Assembly (NCBI GenBank): GCA_001872455.1 | Contig: MNXJ01000057.1 | Coordinates: 1 to 64,000 of the forward strand | Length of the DNA stretch: 64,000 bases | DNA from: Anaerolineae bacterium CG2_30_57_67 | GTDB lineage: Bacteria > Chloroflexota > Anaerolineae > Anaerolineales > Villigracilaceae | Reading direction: 5' to 3' | Made by a program: the position numbers and the translations under genes | The notes under the pieces: model-generated | Seen by the model: the letters and a program-made list of their open reading frames with translations, nothing else | What the model was told of the DNA's origin: nothing | Databases searched by the model: none | Part shown: piece after piece, positions 52,554 through 61,499 of the stretch | Layout: every line of letters starts with the position of its first letter | Numbering within the stretch: position 1 is the stretch's first letter

Positions 52554-52672
52554 GGCGATTACCCATCTTGGCTTTGCCTTGCACGGCGACATAAATGTCG
52601 CGGTACATAGGGCGATATTTATGTCGCTTTTTGACTGCGGCACAATTTGGCGGCTTCTGGGCAATCACCAGG
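52554..52672. mobile_element. Palindromic element, family 2, copy C
   Basis: Ends CGGCGATTACCCA and TGGGCAATCACCA; oriented opposite to copies A and B. It contains two GCGACAT...ATGTCGC-type palindromes (near 52587 and 52611). Flanked by CGAGCCT (52547-52553) and CGAGCCG (52673-52679), a 7-bp duplication with one mismatch. Located just upstream of hutH. Confidence 0.8.
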
Positions 52673-52742
52673 CGAGCCGTAGTGCTGGTTTGACTATACA
52701 AGCCAAACGTTTACCGCACATATTTTTCCCAAGGAGAATTTC

Positions 52743-54266
52743 ATGCCCATTATTCTGGATGGTTCCACCCTGACCATCGAAAAACTGGTCGCCATTGCCC
52801 GTCATGGCGAGCAGGTGCAGCTTGCTCCCGCCGCGCTTGAACGCATCAAGGTTTGCCGCGCCATGCTCGAACAAAAGCTGACCGCCCACGAAATTATGTA
52901 TGGCACCAACACCGGCATTGGCGAGTTTTCTGAACATTTGCTCAGCGATGACGAAGTGCGTGAATTTCAAAAATATCTCATCTACAATCATGCCGCCGGT
53001 ATCGGCGACCCGGCGCCCATTGAGCACGTTCGCGCCGCGCTGGCTGGCCGTATCAATGTTCACGCGCACGGCAATTCAGGCTGCCGCCCAGAAATTACGC
53101 TGACGATGGTTGCCATGCTCAACAAAGGCGTCACGCCGGTTGTTTGCGCCAAAGGCTCCGTTGGCGCATCTGGTGACCTGGCGCCGATGGCGCAAGCCGC
53201 GCTCTTGCTGATGGGTGAAGGCGAAGCCTGGTTTAACGGTGAGCGCCTGCCCGGCAGGCTTGCCATGGAAAAAGCGGGCATCCCCATCCCCGGATTGCAA
53301 GCGCGCGATGGCCTGGCCGCCATCAACGGTTCGAACCTGCTGACGGCCATCAGCGCCATCAATTTGTATGACATGGAACGCTTGTTGCATCAGGCTGAAA
53401 TTGCCGCCGCTATGTCCATCGAAGCCCTGCTCGGCAACCTCAAGCCGTATAACACGCAATTGCACGAACTGCGCGGCTTCAAAGGCGCCATCGCCTCCGC
53501 CGCCAACATTCGTAAACTGGTCGAAGGCTCCGACCTGGCTTCGGGTAAGATGAAAACCAAGGTGCAGGATGCCTACTCGATGCGTTCCACCCCGCAGGTG
53601 ATTGGCGCGGCGCGCGACGCCATCGCCTACGCCCGCTCACAGGTAGAAATTGAACTTAACGGCGTTGGCGATAATCCCATCTTCATCCCTACGCAAAATC
53701 TCACGCTGACAGGCGCCAATTTTCAGGGGTCGCCGGTAGCCCTGCCGATGGATATGGCGGGCGCGGCCATCACCATGATTTGCGTCCTGGCGGAACGGCG
53801 TCTCAATCGCCTGACCAATCCGGCTTTGAGCGGCGGTTTGCCCGCTTTCCTCGCTCACAAACCCGGCTTTTATAGCGGGCTGATGCTCAGCCAGTACACC
53901 GCCGACCATTTGATTGTCGAGCAAAGAATTCTCTCTGCCCCGGCCAGTATTCAATCCATCCCTGCCGCCGCCGACCAGGAAGATTTTGTTTCGATGGGCA
54001 TGAACACCGCCTTGAAAAATACCCAGATTTTGGATAACGCCTATGGTGTCATTGGTATCGAATTGATGGCCGCCGCCCAAGCATTGGACTTCCGCGAATT
54101 TACCCCTGGCAAAGGCGTTTCCAAAGCCCACGAAGTCATCCGCCGCCACGTTGCCCATTTGGAAGTAGACCGCCCGCTTTACAACGACCACAACACCATG
54201 AAGGCGCTGGTGAAATCCGGTGAAATTTTGAGCGAAGTGGAACAAGTCGTCGGCGCACTCGGCTAA
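52743..54266 (+). CDS. hutH: Histidine ammonia-lyase
   Basis: 507 residues. The MIO cofactor triad A142-S143-G144 lies in 'GSVGASGDLAPM'; Y53 is in 'YGTNTGIGEF'; H83 in 'YNHAAGIGDP' is at the position conserved in histidine-specific enzymes; 'ADQEDFVSMG' near 420 also fits. Releases ammonia from histidine to give urocanate. Other aromatic ammonia-lyases share the fold, so specificity is likely but not certain. No hutU or hutI nearby. Start has AAGGAG eight bases upstream. Confidence 0.88.
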   Translation: MPIILDGSTLTIEKLVAIARHGEQVQLAPAALERIKVCRAMLEQKLTAHEIMYGTNTGIGEFSEHLLSDDEVREFQKYLIYNHAAGIGDPAPIEHVRAALAGRINVHAHGNSGCRPEITLTMVAMLNKGVTPVVCAKGSVGASGDLAPMAQAALLLMGEGEAWFNGERLPGRLAMEKAGIPIPGLQARDGLAAINGSNLLTAISAINLYDMERLLHQAEIAAAMSIEALLGNLKPYNTQLHELRGFKGAIASAANIRKLVEGSDLASGKMKTKVQDAYSMRSTPQVIGAARDAIAYARSQVEIELNGVGDNPIFIPTQNLTLTGANFQGSPVALPMDMAGAAITMICVLAERRLNRLTNPALSGGLPAFLAHKPGFYSGLMLSQYTADHLIVEQRILSAPASIQSIPAAADQEDFVSMGMNTALKNTQILDNAYGVIGIELMAAAQALDFREFTPGKGVSKAHEVIRRHVAHLEVDRPLYNDHNTMKALVKSGEILSEVEQVVGALG

Positions 54267-54292
54267 ACTGCTTGCAGTGTTAGGATACCAAC

Positions 54293-55111
54293 ATGCCCGA
54301 CCCGATTTCCAGCCTGTCGAACCCACTGATCAAACAGGCGCGTGCCTTGCGCCAGCGAAAAGCCCGCGATGAAAGCGGGCTTTTTCTGGTGGAGGGGATT
54401 CTGCATGTTGGCGAGGCCGCGCAGGCAGGCTGGCCGTTGGAAATGGTTCTCTACGCGCCCGAGTTGCTGACCAGCGATTTTGCTCGCGCGCTGCTGGCGC
54501 GTTTGCAGGCGGACGGAATACGCTGTCAACCAGTTACGCCCCAGGCCTTTGAGTCGTTCGCCGAAAAGGAAAATCCTCAGGGCCTGGCCGCTATTGCCCG
54601 GCAAAAGCGACTCGCTCTGGATGCGTTTCTTGTGCGGCCAATCGGTTTTGTGGTGGCGCTGGTTGCGCCGCAAGACCCTGGCAACGTGGGCACAATTCTG
54701 CGGACGCTGGACGCGACCGGCGGTGAGGCGCTTTTTCTGCTGGAAAATGGTGTGGACGTTTATCACCCCTCGGTGGTACGCGCCAGCATGGGCGCGATTT
54801 TCTGGAAGCCGATTATCCAGGCTTCCTTTGACGATTTTATCTGTTGGACCAACGAACGGGGGCTGCGGCGGGTGGCAACTTCGGCGCGCGGCGGGCTGGA
54901 TTATCGCGCTCTCAGGGCGGACACGCGCCCGACTGCGCTGGTGTTTGGTTCGGAGCAAAAAGGGCTTTCCGCGGCGCACTTAGCGGCTTGCCCGGAACGG
55001 GTGGCGCTTCCCATGCTTGGGCGGGCGACTTCGCTCAATTTGGCGGTGGCCGCCGGGGTGTTGATGTACGCGCTGGCTGGCGCTGGGGTACAGAATCAAA
55101 AGCCAGAGTAA
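54293..55111 (+). CDS. SpoU-family RNA 2'-O-methyltransferase
   Basis: 272 residues. N-terminal substrate-binding domain ('NPLIKQARALRQRKARDES', 'FLVEGI'), then the knotted SPOUT domain with 'APQDPGNVGTILRTLDATG', 'VFGSEQKGLS' and 'PMLGRATSLNLAVAAGVLMY'. Probably methylates a ribose in rRNA (TrmH/RlmB-like); the exact site is not predictable. Follows hutH by 26 bases. Confidence 0.92.
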   Translation: MPDPISSLSNPLIKQARALRQRKARDESGLFLVEGILHVGEAAQAGWPLEMVLYAPELLTSDFARALLARLQADGIRCQPVTPQAFESFAEKENPQGLAAIARQKRLALDAFLVRPIGFVVALVAPQDPGNVGTILRTLDATGGEALFLLENGVDVYHPSVVRASMGAIFWKPIIQASFDDFICWTNERGLRRVATSARGGLDYRALRADTRPTALVFGSEQKGLSAAHLAACPERVALPMLGRATSLNLAVAAGVLMYALAGAGVQNQKPE

Positions 55112-55144
55112 ACCCCGATTTTTTTATCGTTGAGTGTTCTGGCG

Positions 55145-55372
55145 CTAGAATTCTTCTTCATCAGCCCAGGGGTCCTCGCTATCTTCCTCGGTATCATCTT
55201 CTTCCCATTCTTCCAGCTCTTCTTCATCTTCCCATTCTTCTTCCACGGCGGCAGCGTCGCTGGGAGAGTAGGTGGCGCAACCGGTATCGGGGTCAATTTC
55301 CACCGCGGCGGCAGAGCAGTAGCCTTCGTCTAAAAAGACGCAATCAGAATAGTGGCAGCGGATACGGGGCAT
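55145..55372 (-). CDS. Small Cys-motif protein with acidic tail (DUF1540-like)
   Basis: 75 residues. The first half has four cysteines in C-x4-C-x7-C-x12-C spacing ('RCHYSDCVFLDEGYC', then 'TGCATYSP'), resembling the metal-binding DUF1540 fold; the second half is almost wholly Glu/Asp with a few Trp. No signal peptide. Lies nine bases downstream of the VKOR-like gene and is probably co-transcribed with it. Confidence 0.7.
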   Translation of the reverse strand: MPRIRCHYSDCVFLDEGYCSAAAVEIDPDTGCATYSPSDAAAVEEEWEDEEELEEWEEDDTEEDSEDPWADEEEF

Positions 55373-55381
55373 TGTTTCCTC

Positions 55382-55807
55382 CTAGTTTTCGTTGCGAATG
55401 AAGCGGGTAAAGGTGAAAATAAAAGCGACGCTGATGGCGATGGCCGAAGCGACGCAGAACGGGCAAAGGGCTTTGATGACGTAGATTTCGAGATAGGTCA
55501 GGTAGGCGCTGTATAGTACGCCGGTGACGCTCATGCCCATGGCAAGCATGTTGCCGTATTTGTGCAGAAGCGGGTGTTTTTGCTCGAACCACAAGACCAG
55601 CGCTATGGCGGCATAGCCAATCAGCCCAATGATTCCCAGCGGAATGCCGTAGATTTCAGAGTATTTGCTGGCGTTGACCACCGAACAGCCGCCGTTGCCG
55701 AGGCACATGGCGGCGTTGTCGGTCAGTTTGAAGATGGTCATGTAGATTGAAATAGCAATGCCAGCCAGCGCGGCAAAAATTGCTCCCCAGTAGAGTTTTT
55801 TATCCAT
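55382..55807 (-). CDS. Vitamin K epoxide reductase (VKOR) family protein
   Basis: 141 residues from ATG 55807, preceded by GGAG. Four to five transmembrane segments, loop cysteines C35 and C41, and the CPFC active-site pair C115/C118 in 'LCPFCVASA'. VKOR homologues reoxidise thiol oxidases and support disulfide bond formation in exported proteins. No fused or adjacent thioredoxin domain. Family 2 element copy D lies upstream. Confidence 0.9.
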   Translation of the reverse strand: MDKKLYWGAIFAALAGIAISIYMTIFKLTDNAAMCLGNGGCSVVNASKYSEIYGIPLGIIGLIGYAAIALVLWFEQKHPLLHKYGNMLAMGMSVTGVLYSAYLTYLEIYVIKALCPFCVASAIAISVAFIFTFTRFIRNEN

Positions 55808-55922
55808 TGATTCTCCGGTTGCCATATTTGGGTGTCAGCATCTTTTTTGCGCGTGCGCACCCTTTTTCTCGGGCGCGTGCGATTTTACCCTATTTTCCCC
55901 CGTCGGAACAAGAGACTTTTAC

Positions 55923-56069
55923 TGGCGATTACCCACTGTACCGGAACTTTCCGTTTTTACCCTGCATCTTTATAAAGTTCCGGCACTAGCCGCCAATTTT
56001 CGTCCTGCGGACAAAAGCGACATTTATGTCGCTTTGCAGAGTGGAGCAAAGGTGTGAGCAATCACCAGG
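55923..56069. mobile_element. Palindromic element, family 2, copy D (147 bp), with 7-bp target duplication
   Basis: Starts TGGCGATTACCCA, ends GAGCAATCACCAGG; contains AAAAGCGACATTTATGTCGC as in copy B. It is longer because of an inserted hairpin (CCGGAACTTT ... AAAGTTCCGG, about 55942-55988). Flanked by CTTTTAC at 55916-55922 and 56070-56076. Confidence 0.85.
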
Positions 56070-56089
56070 CTTTTACCTTTTACCCCTCG

Positions 56090-58339
56090 TCAGCCCCCGC
56101 GCAGACGTTGGGCTTCCATCACGTTGGAAACAGCCTCGATGCGGCTGAGAATGCGCGAAAGATGTTCAATGCTTTTGACTTCTATGGTCAGGTGAAATTC
56201 GGCGACATCTGCGCTCGGGCTGTCTTGGTCTACATGGACGGCGAAGTTGGTGATGTTGGCGCCCTCGGTATCGAGCAATTTGGAAATGTCGCTGGTCAGC
56301 CCCTGACGGTCGAAGGCGTAGATGCGAATGGGAACCGGGTAACGATTTTCGTGGTCGCCCCAGCTAACTTTGACCAAGCGTTCTTTTTCTTTGACGGAAG
56401 CGCGTAAAATGTTGGGGCAATCTTGCCGGTGGATGCTTGCGCCGCGTCCGCGAGTGATGTAGCCGATGATTGGGTCGCCGGGGGCCGGGTTGCAACATTT
56501 TGCTAATGGAGTCAGTAACCCGCGCAGGCCGCGGACAGCGACGGTTTGCCCAGATGTGTCTATTCCGCTGGGACGTGATGTTTCGATGCTGTCGGGGGTA
56601 TCGAGAGTTTGTTCACCGATAACGCTGACGACGCGGCTAATGTTGAGGTCACCACAGCCGAGAGCGACGAACAGGTCGTCGGTATTGCGATATTCGAATT
56701 GACGGGCGAGTGTTTCCTGATTGATTTCGCCCAGGCCGAGACGGCGAAGCTCGCGCTCCAACATTTGTCGGCCCTGATTCTGGTTTTGCTCGTAGTCTTG
56801 TTTTTTGAACCAGGCGCGAATTTTGGCGCGGGCGCGTTGGGTTTTGACCAGCCCGAGGTTGGGGTTGAGCCAGTCGCGGCTGGGGCCGCCCTGCTTGGTG
56901 GTTAGAATGACAACGTTTTGTCCGGTTTTTAGGGCGTAGTCGAGTGAGACGAGTTTGCCATCCACTTTTGCGCCGCGGCAACGGTGGCCGATATCGGTGT
57001 GGACGTGGTAGGCGAAATCTATGGGGGTCGAGCCGCTTGGCAGGTCAATTGCATCACCCTTTGGCGTGAAGGCGTAAACGCGTTCTTTGAACACGTCCGA
57101 TTTCATCGACTCGAGAAATTCTTGCGCGTCGCTAACGTCTTCCTTCCACTCCATCATCGAGCGCAGCCGCAAAATATGCTGTTCGTATTTGGCGTCGCGT
57201 GACGAGCCTTCTTTGTAACGCCAATGAGCGGCGATGCCGTATTCCGCATCCTGGTGCATTTCTGGGGTGCGAATTTGCACTTCCAGCGGTTTGCCGTCTT
57301 CGTACATGACGGCGGTGTGGAGCGATTGGTAAAAGTTGTCTTTTGGGGCGGCGATGTAATCGTCAAATTCGTTTGGGATGGGCCGCCAGCGGGTGTGGAT
57401 GATTCCCAGTGCGGCGTAGCAGGCCGGGACATCGGGCACAATCAGGCGCACTCCGCGAATGTCTTTGACATCATCAAATGTCTTCCCTTTTTGTTCCATT
57501 TTTTTATAGATGGAGTAGATGTGTTTCGGGCGTCCCTTAACTTCAGCCTGAACTCCCACATCAGAAAGTGCGGTTTGCAAGGTTTGTACAATCTGACTGA
57601 TTTGTTCTTCGCGCACAGAGCGGCGCTCGGCGATTCGTTCGGCAATTTCTTTATATTTTTCGGGGTTGACGTAGCGAAAGGCCAGGTCTTCCAATTCCCA
57701 CTTGACTTGCCAGATGCCCAAACGATTTGCAAGCTGGGCGTAAATATCGAGAGTCTCTTGCGCGATGCGCTTTTGTTTTTCGAGTTTGGTATAGCCCAGC
57801 GTGCGCATATTGTGCAACCGATCGGCCAGTTTGATGAGGACGACGCGCACATCGTCGTTCATTGCCAGGATGGTCTTGCGGATGGTTTCGTTGGAAAGTT
57901 GGCGCTTGTGTTTGGAAATCTGTTCGGGCGTTAGAGTTTCTTCTTCGGGTTCATCCTCGTCGCTCATGCGGTCGGTGCGTGAGACGCGCGGTAGGCTGTC
58001 TAACTTGGTCACGCCGTTGACTAATTTGGCAACTTCCTCGCCAAATTGTTTGCTTAAATCGTCCAGCGTCAGGGGCGTATCTTCAACGGTATCATGCAGC
58101 AGCCCGGCAATGACAACTTCGGGCTGCATTAGCATTTCAGACAAAATGTTGGCGACTGCGACGCAATGGGTAATGTAGGCTTCCCCCGAAGCGCGTTTTT
58201 GTCCGGCGTGGGCTACTGCCGCCACATCGTAGGCGCGGATGACGTTTTCGCGGTCGAAGGTGGTGTAGGAGCCTGGCAGGTGTTCCAGTAAATAATCAAT
58301 GTTGATGGATTGTGGAGCGTTTTTCATAATGCAATCCAT
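56090..58339 (-). CDS. rel: Bifunctional (p)ppGpp synthetase/hydrolase
   Basis: 749 residues (ATG 58327 is an alternative start; neither has a clear ribosome binding site). HD hydrolase domain with H82-D83 in 'AGLLHDTVEDTPLT', synthetase domain with 'YSIYKKMEQKGKTFDDVKD' and 'EFDDYIAAPKDNFYQSLHT', then TGS ('YAFTPKGDAIDLPSGSTP'), a zinc-finger-type region with 'LAKCCNPAPGDPIIGY', and C-terminal ACT. Controls the stringent response. Both catalytic motifs look intact. Ten bases downstream of the sigma-54 activator. Confidence 0.96.
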   Translation of the reverse strand: MDCIMKNAPQSINIDYLLEHLPGSYTTFDRENVIRAYDVAAVAHAGQKRASGEAYITHCVAVANILSEMLMQPEVVIAGLLHDTVEDTPLTLDDLSKQFGEEVAKLVNGVTKLDSLPRVSRTDRMSDEDEPEEETLTPEQISKHKRQLSNETIRKTILAMNDDVRVVLIKLADRLHNMRTLGYTKLEKQKRIAQETLDIYAQLANRLGIWQVKWELEDLAFRYVNPEKYKEIAERIAERRSVREEQISQIVQTLQTALSDVGVQAEVKGRPKHIYSIYKKMEQKGKTFDDVKDIRGVRLIVPDVPACYAALGIIHTRWRPIPNEFDDYIAAPKDNFYQSLHTAVMYEDGKPLEVQIRTPEMHQDAEYGIAAHWRYKEGSSRDAKYEQHILRLRSMMEWKEDVSDAQEFLESMKSDVFKERVYAFTPKGDAIDLPSGSTPIDFAYHVHTDIGHRCRGAKVDGKLVSLDYALKTGQNVVILTTKQGGPSRDWLNPNLGLVKTQRARAKIRAWFKKQDYEQNQNQGRQMLERELRRLGLGEINQETLARQFEYRNTDDLFVALGCGDLNISRVVSVIGEQTLDTPDSIETSRPSGIDTSGQTVAVRGLRGLLTPLAKCCNPAPGDPIIGYITRGRGASIHRQDCPNILRASVKEKERLVKVSWGDHENRYPVPIRIYAFDRQGLTSDISKLLDTEGANITNFAVHVDQDSPSADVAEFHLTIEVKSIEHLSRILSRIEAVSNVMEAQRLRGG

Positions 58340-58348
58340 TCTATCGTA

Positions 58349-59533
58349 TTAGTTTGTCGAATCGCCCCATTTTTGGATATCTGCGGGCAGGTGCGGTACG
58401 TCAATGGCGGGGTCGTCGCAGAAGAGCATGGCGCGCTCCATGGCGTTGCGTAATTCGCGCACGTTGCCCGGCCAGTTGTAGGCGTGCAACATTTCAACCG
58501 CGCGCGGGGTGATATCTTGAATGTTGAAGCCCATGCGGGCGTTGTTTTGGCGCACAAAAAAACCGGCTAATTCCAAAATATCCGTTTTGCGCTCGCGCAA
58601 GGGCGGGATGTGTACATCCACTACTTTTAGCCGGTAATACAAATCTTCGCGGAAGAGGCCTTCGGCAATCAGATGTGCGAGCGGGCGGTTGGATGCCGCC
58701 AGTACTTGTACGTCCACCTTAATCATGTGCGTGCCGCCTACGCGGCGGAAGGCGCGTTCTTCCAGCACCCGCAAGAGTTTGGCTTGGATATCCAGCGGCA
58801 TCGAAGCGATTTCGTCCAGGAACAAAATGCCGCCGTCGGCTACTTCCAACAAGCCGGTTTTGCGCTTGTCGGCGCCGGTAAACGCTCCGGCTTCGTAGCC
58901 GAATAGCTCTGATTCGAGCATGGTCGGCTGAATGGCAGCGCAGTTGACGGCGATGAAGGGCTTTTCGGCGCGCGGACCGCCATCATGGATGAAGTGCGCT
59001 AGCACTTCTTTGCCGGTACCGGTTTCGCCGGTAATCAGCACCGAAACGGAGGCGCGCGCGGCGCGTCCGGCCTGGTCGAGCAGGGTTTTCATTGTTGTGC
59101 TGGAGCCGGTCACAAAATCCTGGCCGCGCCGCTGGGCGTTGCGCAAGTGCGCCAATTCGCGGCGCATAGTCACGACTTCCAGCGCGCGTGTCAGCGATTC
59201 TTCCAGCCGCGTCAGTTGAATTGGCTTTTGCAAAAAGTCGTGTGCGCCATTTTTCATGGCATCTACCGCCATGTCAATGTCGCCATAAGCGGTAACGAGA
59301 ATGATGGGCGGGTGCGCTTCCAACCGGGCCGATTCTTCCAGCAGGCTGGGGCCATAGCCATCTGGTAATTGCACGTCGAGCAGAACAACATCCGCTTCGC
59401 CGCGCTGCAGGCAGGCGCGCGCCTCTGCCAGGGTTGCCGCGCCGAGTACATCGTATCCTTTGGAAGTCAAAAACCGGGTCAAAATCAGGCGAGCATTTTC
59501 CTCATCGTCTACTACGAGAATGGTTGCGCTCAT
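58349..59533 (-). CDS. NtrC-type sigma-54 activator lacking a DNA-binding domain
   Basis: 394 residues. Receiver domain with D53 in 'VVLLDVQLPDGY', then a complete AAA+ domain: Walker A GETGTGKE (169-176), the sigma-54 contact loop GAFTGA (216-221), Walker B 'ILFLDE' (236-241) and 'NWPGNVREL'. The protein stops soon after the AAA+ domain, with no Fis-type helix-turn-helix, where most family members have about 60 more residues. Such activators (FlgR of Helicobacter, CtcC of Chlamydia) work without DNA binding. Two bases after its kinase gene, in an operon with rpoN. Confidence 0.93.
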   Translation of the reverse strand: MSATILVVDDEENARLILTRFLTSKGYDVLGAATLAEARACLQRGEADVVLLDVQLPDGYGPSLLEESARLEAHPPIILVTAYGDIDMAVDAMKNGAHDFLQKPIQLTRLEESLTRALEVVTMRRELAHLRNAQRRGQDFVTGSSTTMKTLLDQAGRAARASVSVLITGETGTGKEVLAHFIHDGGPRAEKPFIAVNCAAIQPTMLESELFGYEAGAFTGADKRKTGLLEVADGGILFLDEIASMPLDIQAKLLRVLEERAFRRVGGTHMIKVDVQVLAASNRPLAHLIAEGLFREDLYYRLKVVDVHIPPLRERKTDILELAGFFVRQNNARMGFNIQDITPRAVEMLHAYNWPGNVRELRNAMERAMLFCDDPAIDVPHLPADIQKWGDSTN

Positions 59534-59534
59534 G

Positions 59535-61499
59535 TTAATTTTTCCTTTCTGAAAATGCGGGCAAAAACACTTTGAAAATTGTGCCGCCAGGGAAACTTTC
59601 CACTTGAATACTGCCTTTATGCGCCAAAATGATGCGTTGAGTAATAGCCAGCCCCAGCCCTGTGCCTTGAGCGCTGGTGGTGAAGAAGGGCTGAAAGATT
59701 TTTTCGCGCAATTCGGCGGGAATGCCCGGCCCGGTGTCGGAGACGCTGACTCTTAGCTGCGGCGGTCCGGCTGTTTCGTCGGCTTTTTCTACCCGCACGG
59801 CGAGCGCGCCGCCCTCCTGCCGCATGGCGTTGATGGCGTTGCTGACCAGGTTGGTGAAAACCTGCTCCAACGCGCGCGCATCGGCCAGCACCGGGGGAAT
59901 GTTTTCTTCCACCTTGAAAATTAGCTCAACATTTGCCCGCGCCATGCGCGGACGCCAACGTTCCAGCAAGACGGCCAATGTTTGCTTCAGGTTGGTAGGA
60001 ACGATTTTGTACTCCATCGGTTTGGCAAATGCCAGCACCGATTCCATCAGGTGCGTCAGGCGGCCACAGTCGGTTTGCAGGCGTTCCACCAGATCGCGGC
60101 CTGGGTCGTCGGCGGGTAGTTGCATTTCCATCAGTTGCAGGCCGGTGGAAATGTTGTTGACCGGGTTGCGGACTTCGTGGGCAAAGATGGCGGTAATTTC
60201 GCCCAGCAGGGCGCGCTGTTCCAACTGTTGTGTGCGCGCGCGAATTTCTTCATGTTCGCTCATGTCGCGTACCAATACGACGATGTTGATTAACTCGCGC
60301 CCTACTTTGACGGGTAGAAGTTGCAAATGCGCCGGAAAAACCTGCCCGGAGCGGCGATGCAGGCGCGCGTTGCCCAGGTCGGGTGAGGCGACTCCCTCCA
60401 GCGCCATGCGCAGCCCGGCGGGGAGATTATCCAGCCCGATGATGACGTTGTCTACGGGGACGCCGATTACTTCCGCGCTGGTGTAGCCAAAAATCAACTC
60501 GGCGGCGGGGTTCATATCCAGCACCCGTAACGACGGATGCAACAAAAAAATGCCATCGCGCGTGTTTTCGGCAATTGCATCCTGAATTGCCAGTGCGCGC
60601 TGTGAGTCTTTGACCGAGCGGTTGAGCGTGTTGATGGCGAGGTAGTGCTGAAGGGTGGCGGCGATGTGCGCGGCCAGAATGCTCAGCGTTTCAATCAGTT
60701 GGCGGGCGTTGGTTGGCGGCAAATCGGCGGCGACCAGCAGCCCCAGGCGGTTTCCGTTTATTTCAATGGGCGCGGAGACGATGGAGGCCAGGTCGTTTGT
60801 GCGCGCGGCTTGTTGCAACTCGGTCACGGCGTGTTGCCCGGAAAGCCATAGCGATGGGGTATAGGTGGCGGCAGGCTTCTCCAGCGCCAGAAACGCTGGC
60901 AGCTTGTCGCCATCCGTTCCCAGTGTTAGCACTCGCGCCAGCCGCAAGAGTTGAATATCAGCGCGGTACATGCCCAGCGTTTGTGCGCCGAGCAGGTTTT
61001 TGCCAATTTCCAGTGCGGTGTAAAGGGCGCTATCCAGGTCGGGTTGGTTGGTCAATTCAGCCAGATGCTCCAGCGCATCCAGCCACTGGTCTTCGCGGCG
61101 CATCTGCGCCGCGCGCCAGCGATGCACTTCCAGTGGCACCAGTTGAATTAACAGCCACTGACCGGGTTTGTCCAGCCAGGTGACAGAAACCCACATCGCT
61201 AGCGTTTTTTTGCCCGGTAATAAGAAACGTGTTTCGCGTTCTTCGCCCGAAGACCAGCCCGCTTCCAACTCTGGCAAGAGCGTGGCTGCGTTGGGGATGT
61301 CATCTTCCAGCGGCGAGAAACCCGTCATCTCAAAAAAGCCACGATTGGCAAATGCCAGTTGCCCGCTGGCGCGGTCTATCACGATGGTGGCGTCGCTGAT
61401 GGCGTTCAGCAACGCTGAAAACTGGCCTGAAGCGGGCAGCGCGCCCTGCCAGGAAGGAAGCGGCGCAAGAATATAGCTGGAAAGTGGCGAAGTTGTCAT
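59535..61499 (-). CDS. Soluble sensor histidine kinase (PAS-GAF-PAS-HisKA-HATPase), NtrB-like
   Basis: 654 residues from ATG 61499, which overlaps the rpoN stop by ATGA; the upstream open frame to 61607 is rejected. PAS near 24-130, GAF-like region about 140-310, a PAS with 'NTRDGIFLLHPSLRVLDMN', kinase core with phospho-acceptor in 'ITAIFAHEVRNPVNNIS', N box 'LVSNAINAMRQEGG', 'GTGLGLAITQRIILAHKG'. No transmembrane segment. Cognate kinase of the downstream activator by position. Confidence 0.92.
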   Translation of the reverse strand: MTTSPLSSYILAPLPSWQGALPASGQFSALLNAISDATIVIDRASGQLAFANRGFFEMTGFSPLEDDIPNAATLLPELEAGWSSGEERETRFLLPGKKTLAMWVSVTWLDKPGQWLLIQLVPLEVHRWRAAQMRREDQWLDALEHLAELTNQPDLDSALYTALEIGKNLLGAQTLGMYRADIQLLRLARVLTLGTDGDKLPAFLALEKPAATYTPSLWLSGQHAVTELQQAARTNDLASIVSAPIEINGNRLGLLVAADLPPTNARQLIETLSILAAHIAATLQHYLAINTLNRSVKDSQRALAIQDAIAENTRDGIFLLHPSLRVLDMNPAAELIFGYTSAEVIGVPVDNVIIGLDNLPAGLRMALEGVASPDLGNARLHRRSGQVFPAHLQLLPVKVGRELINIVVLVRDMSEHEEIRARTQQLEQRALLGEITAIFAHEVRNPVNNISTGLQLMEMQLPADDPGRDLVERLQTDCGRLTHLMESVLAFAKPMEYKIVPTNLKQTLAVLLERWRPRMARANVELIFKVEENIPPVLADARALEQVFTNLVSNAINAMRQEGGALAVRVEKADETAGPPQLRVSVSDTGPGIPAELREKIFQPFFTTSAQGTGLGLAITQRIILAHKGSIQVESFPGGTIFKVFLPAFSERKN

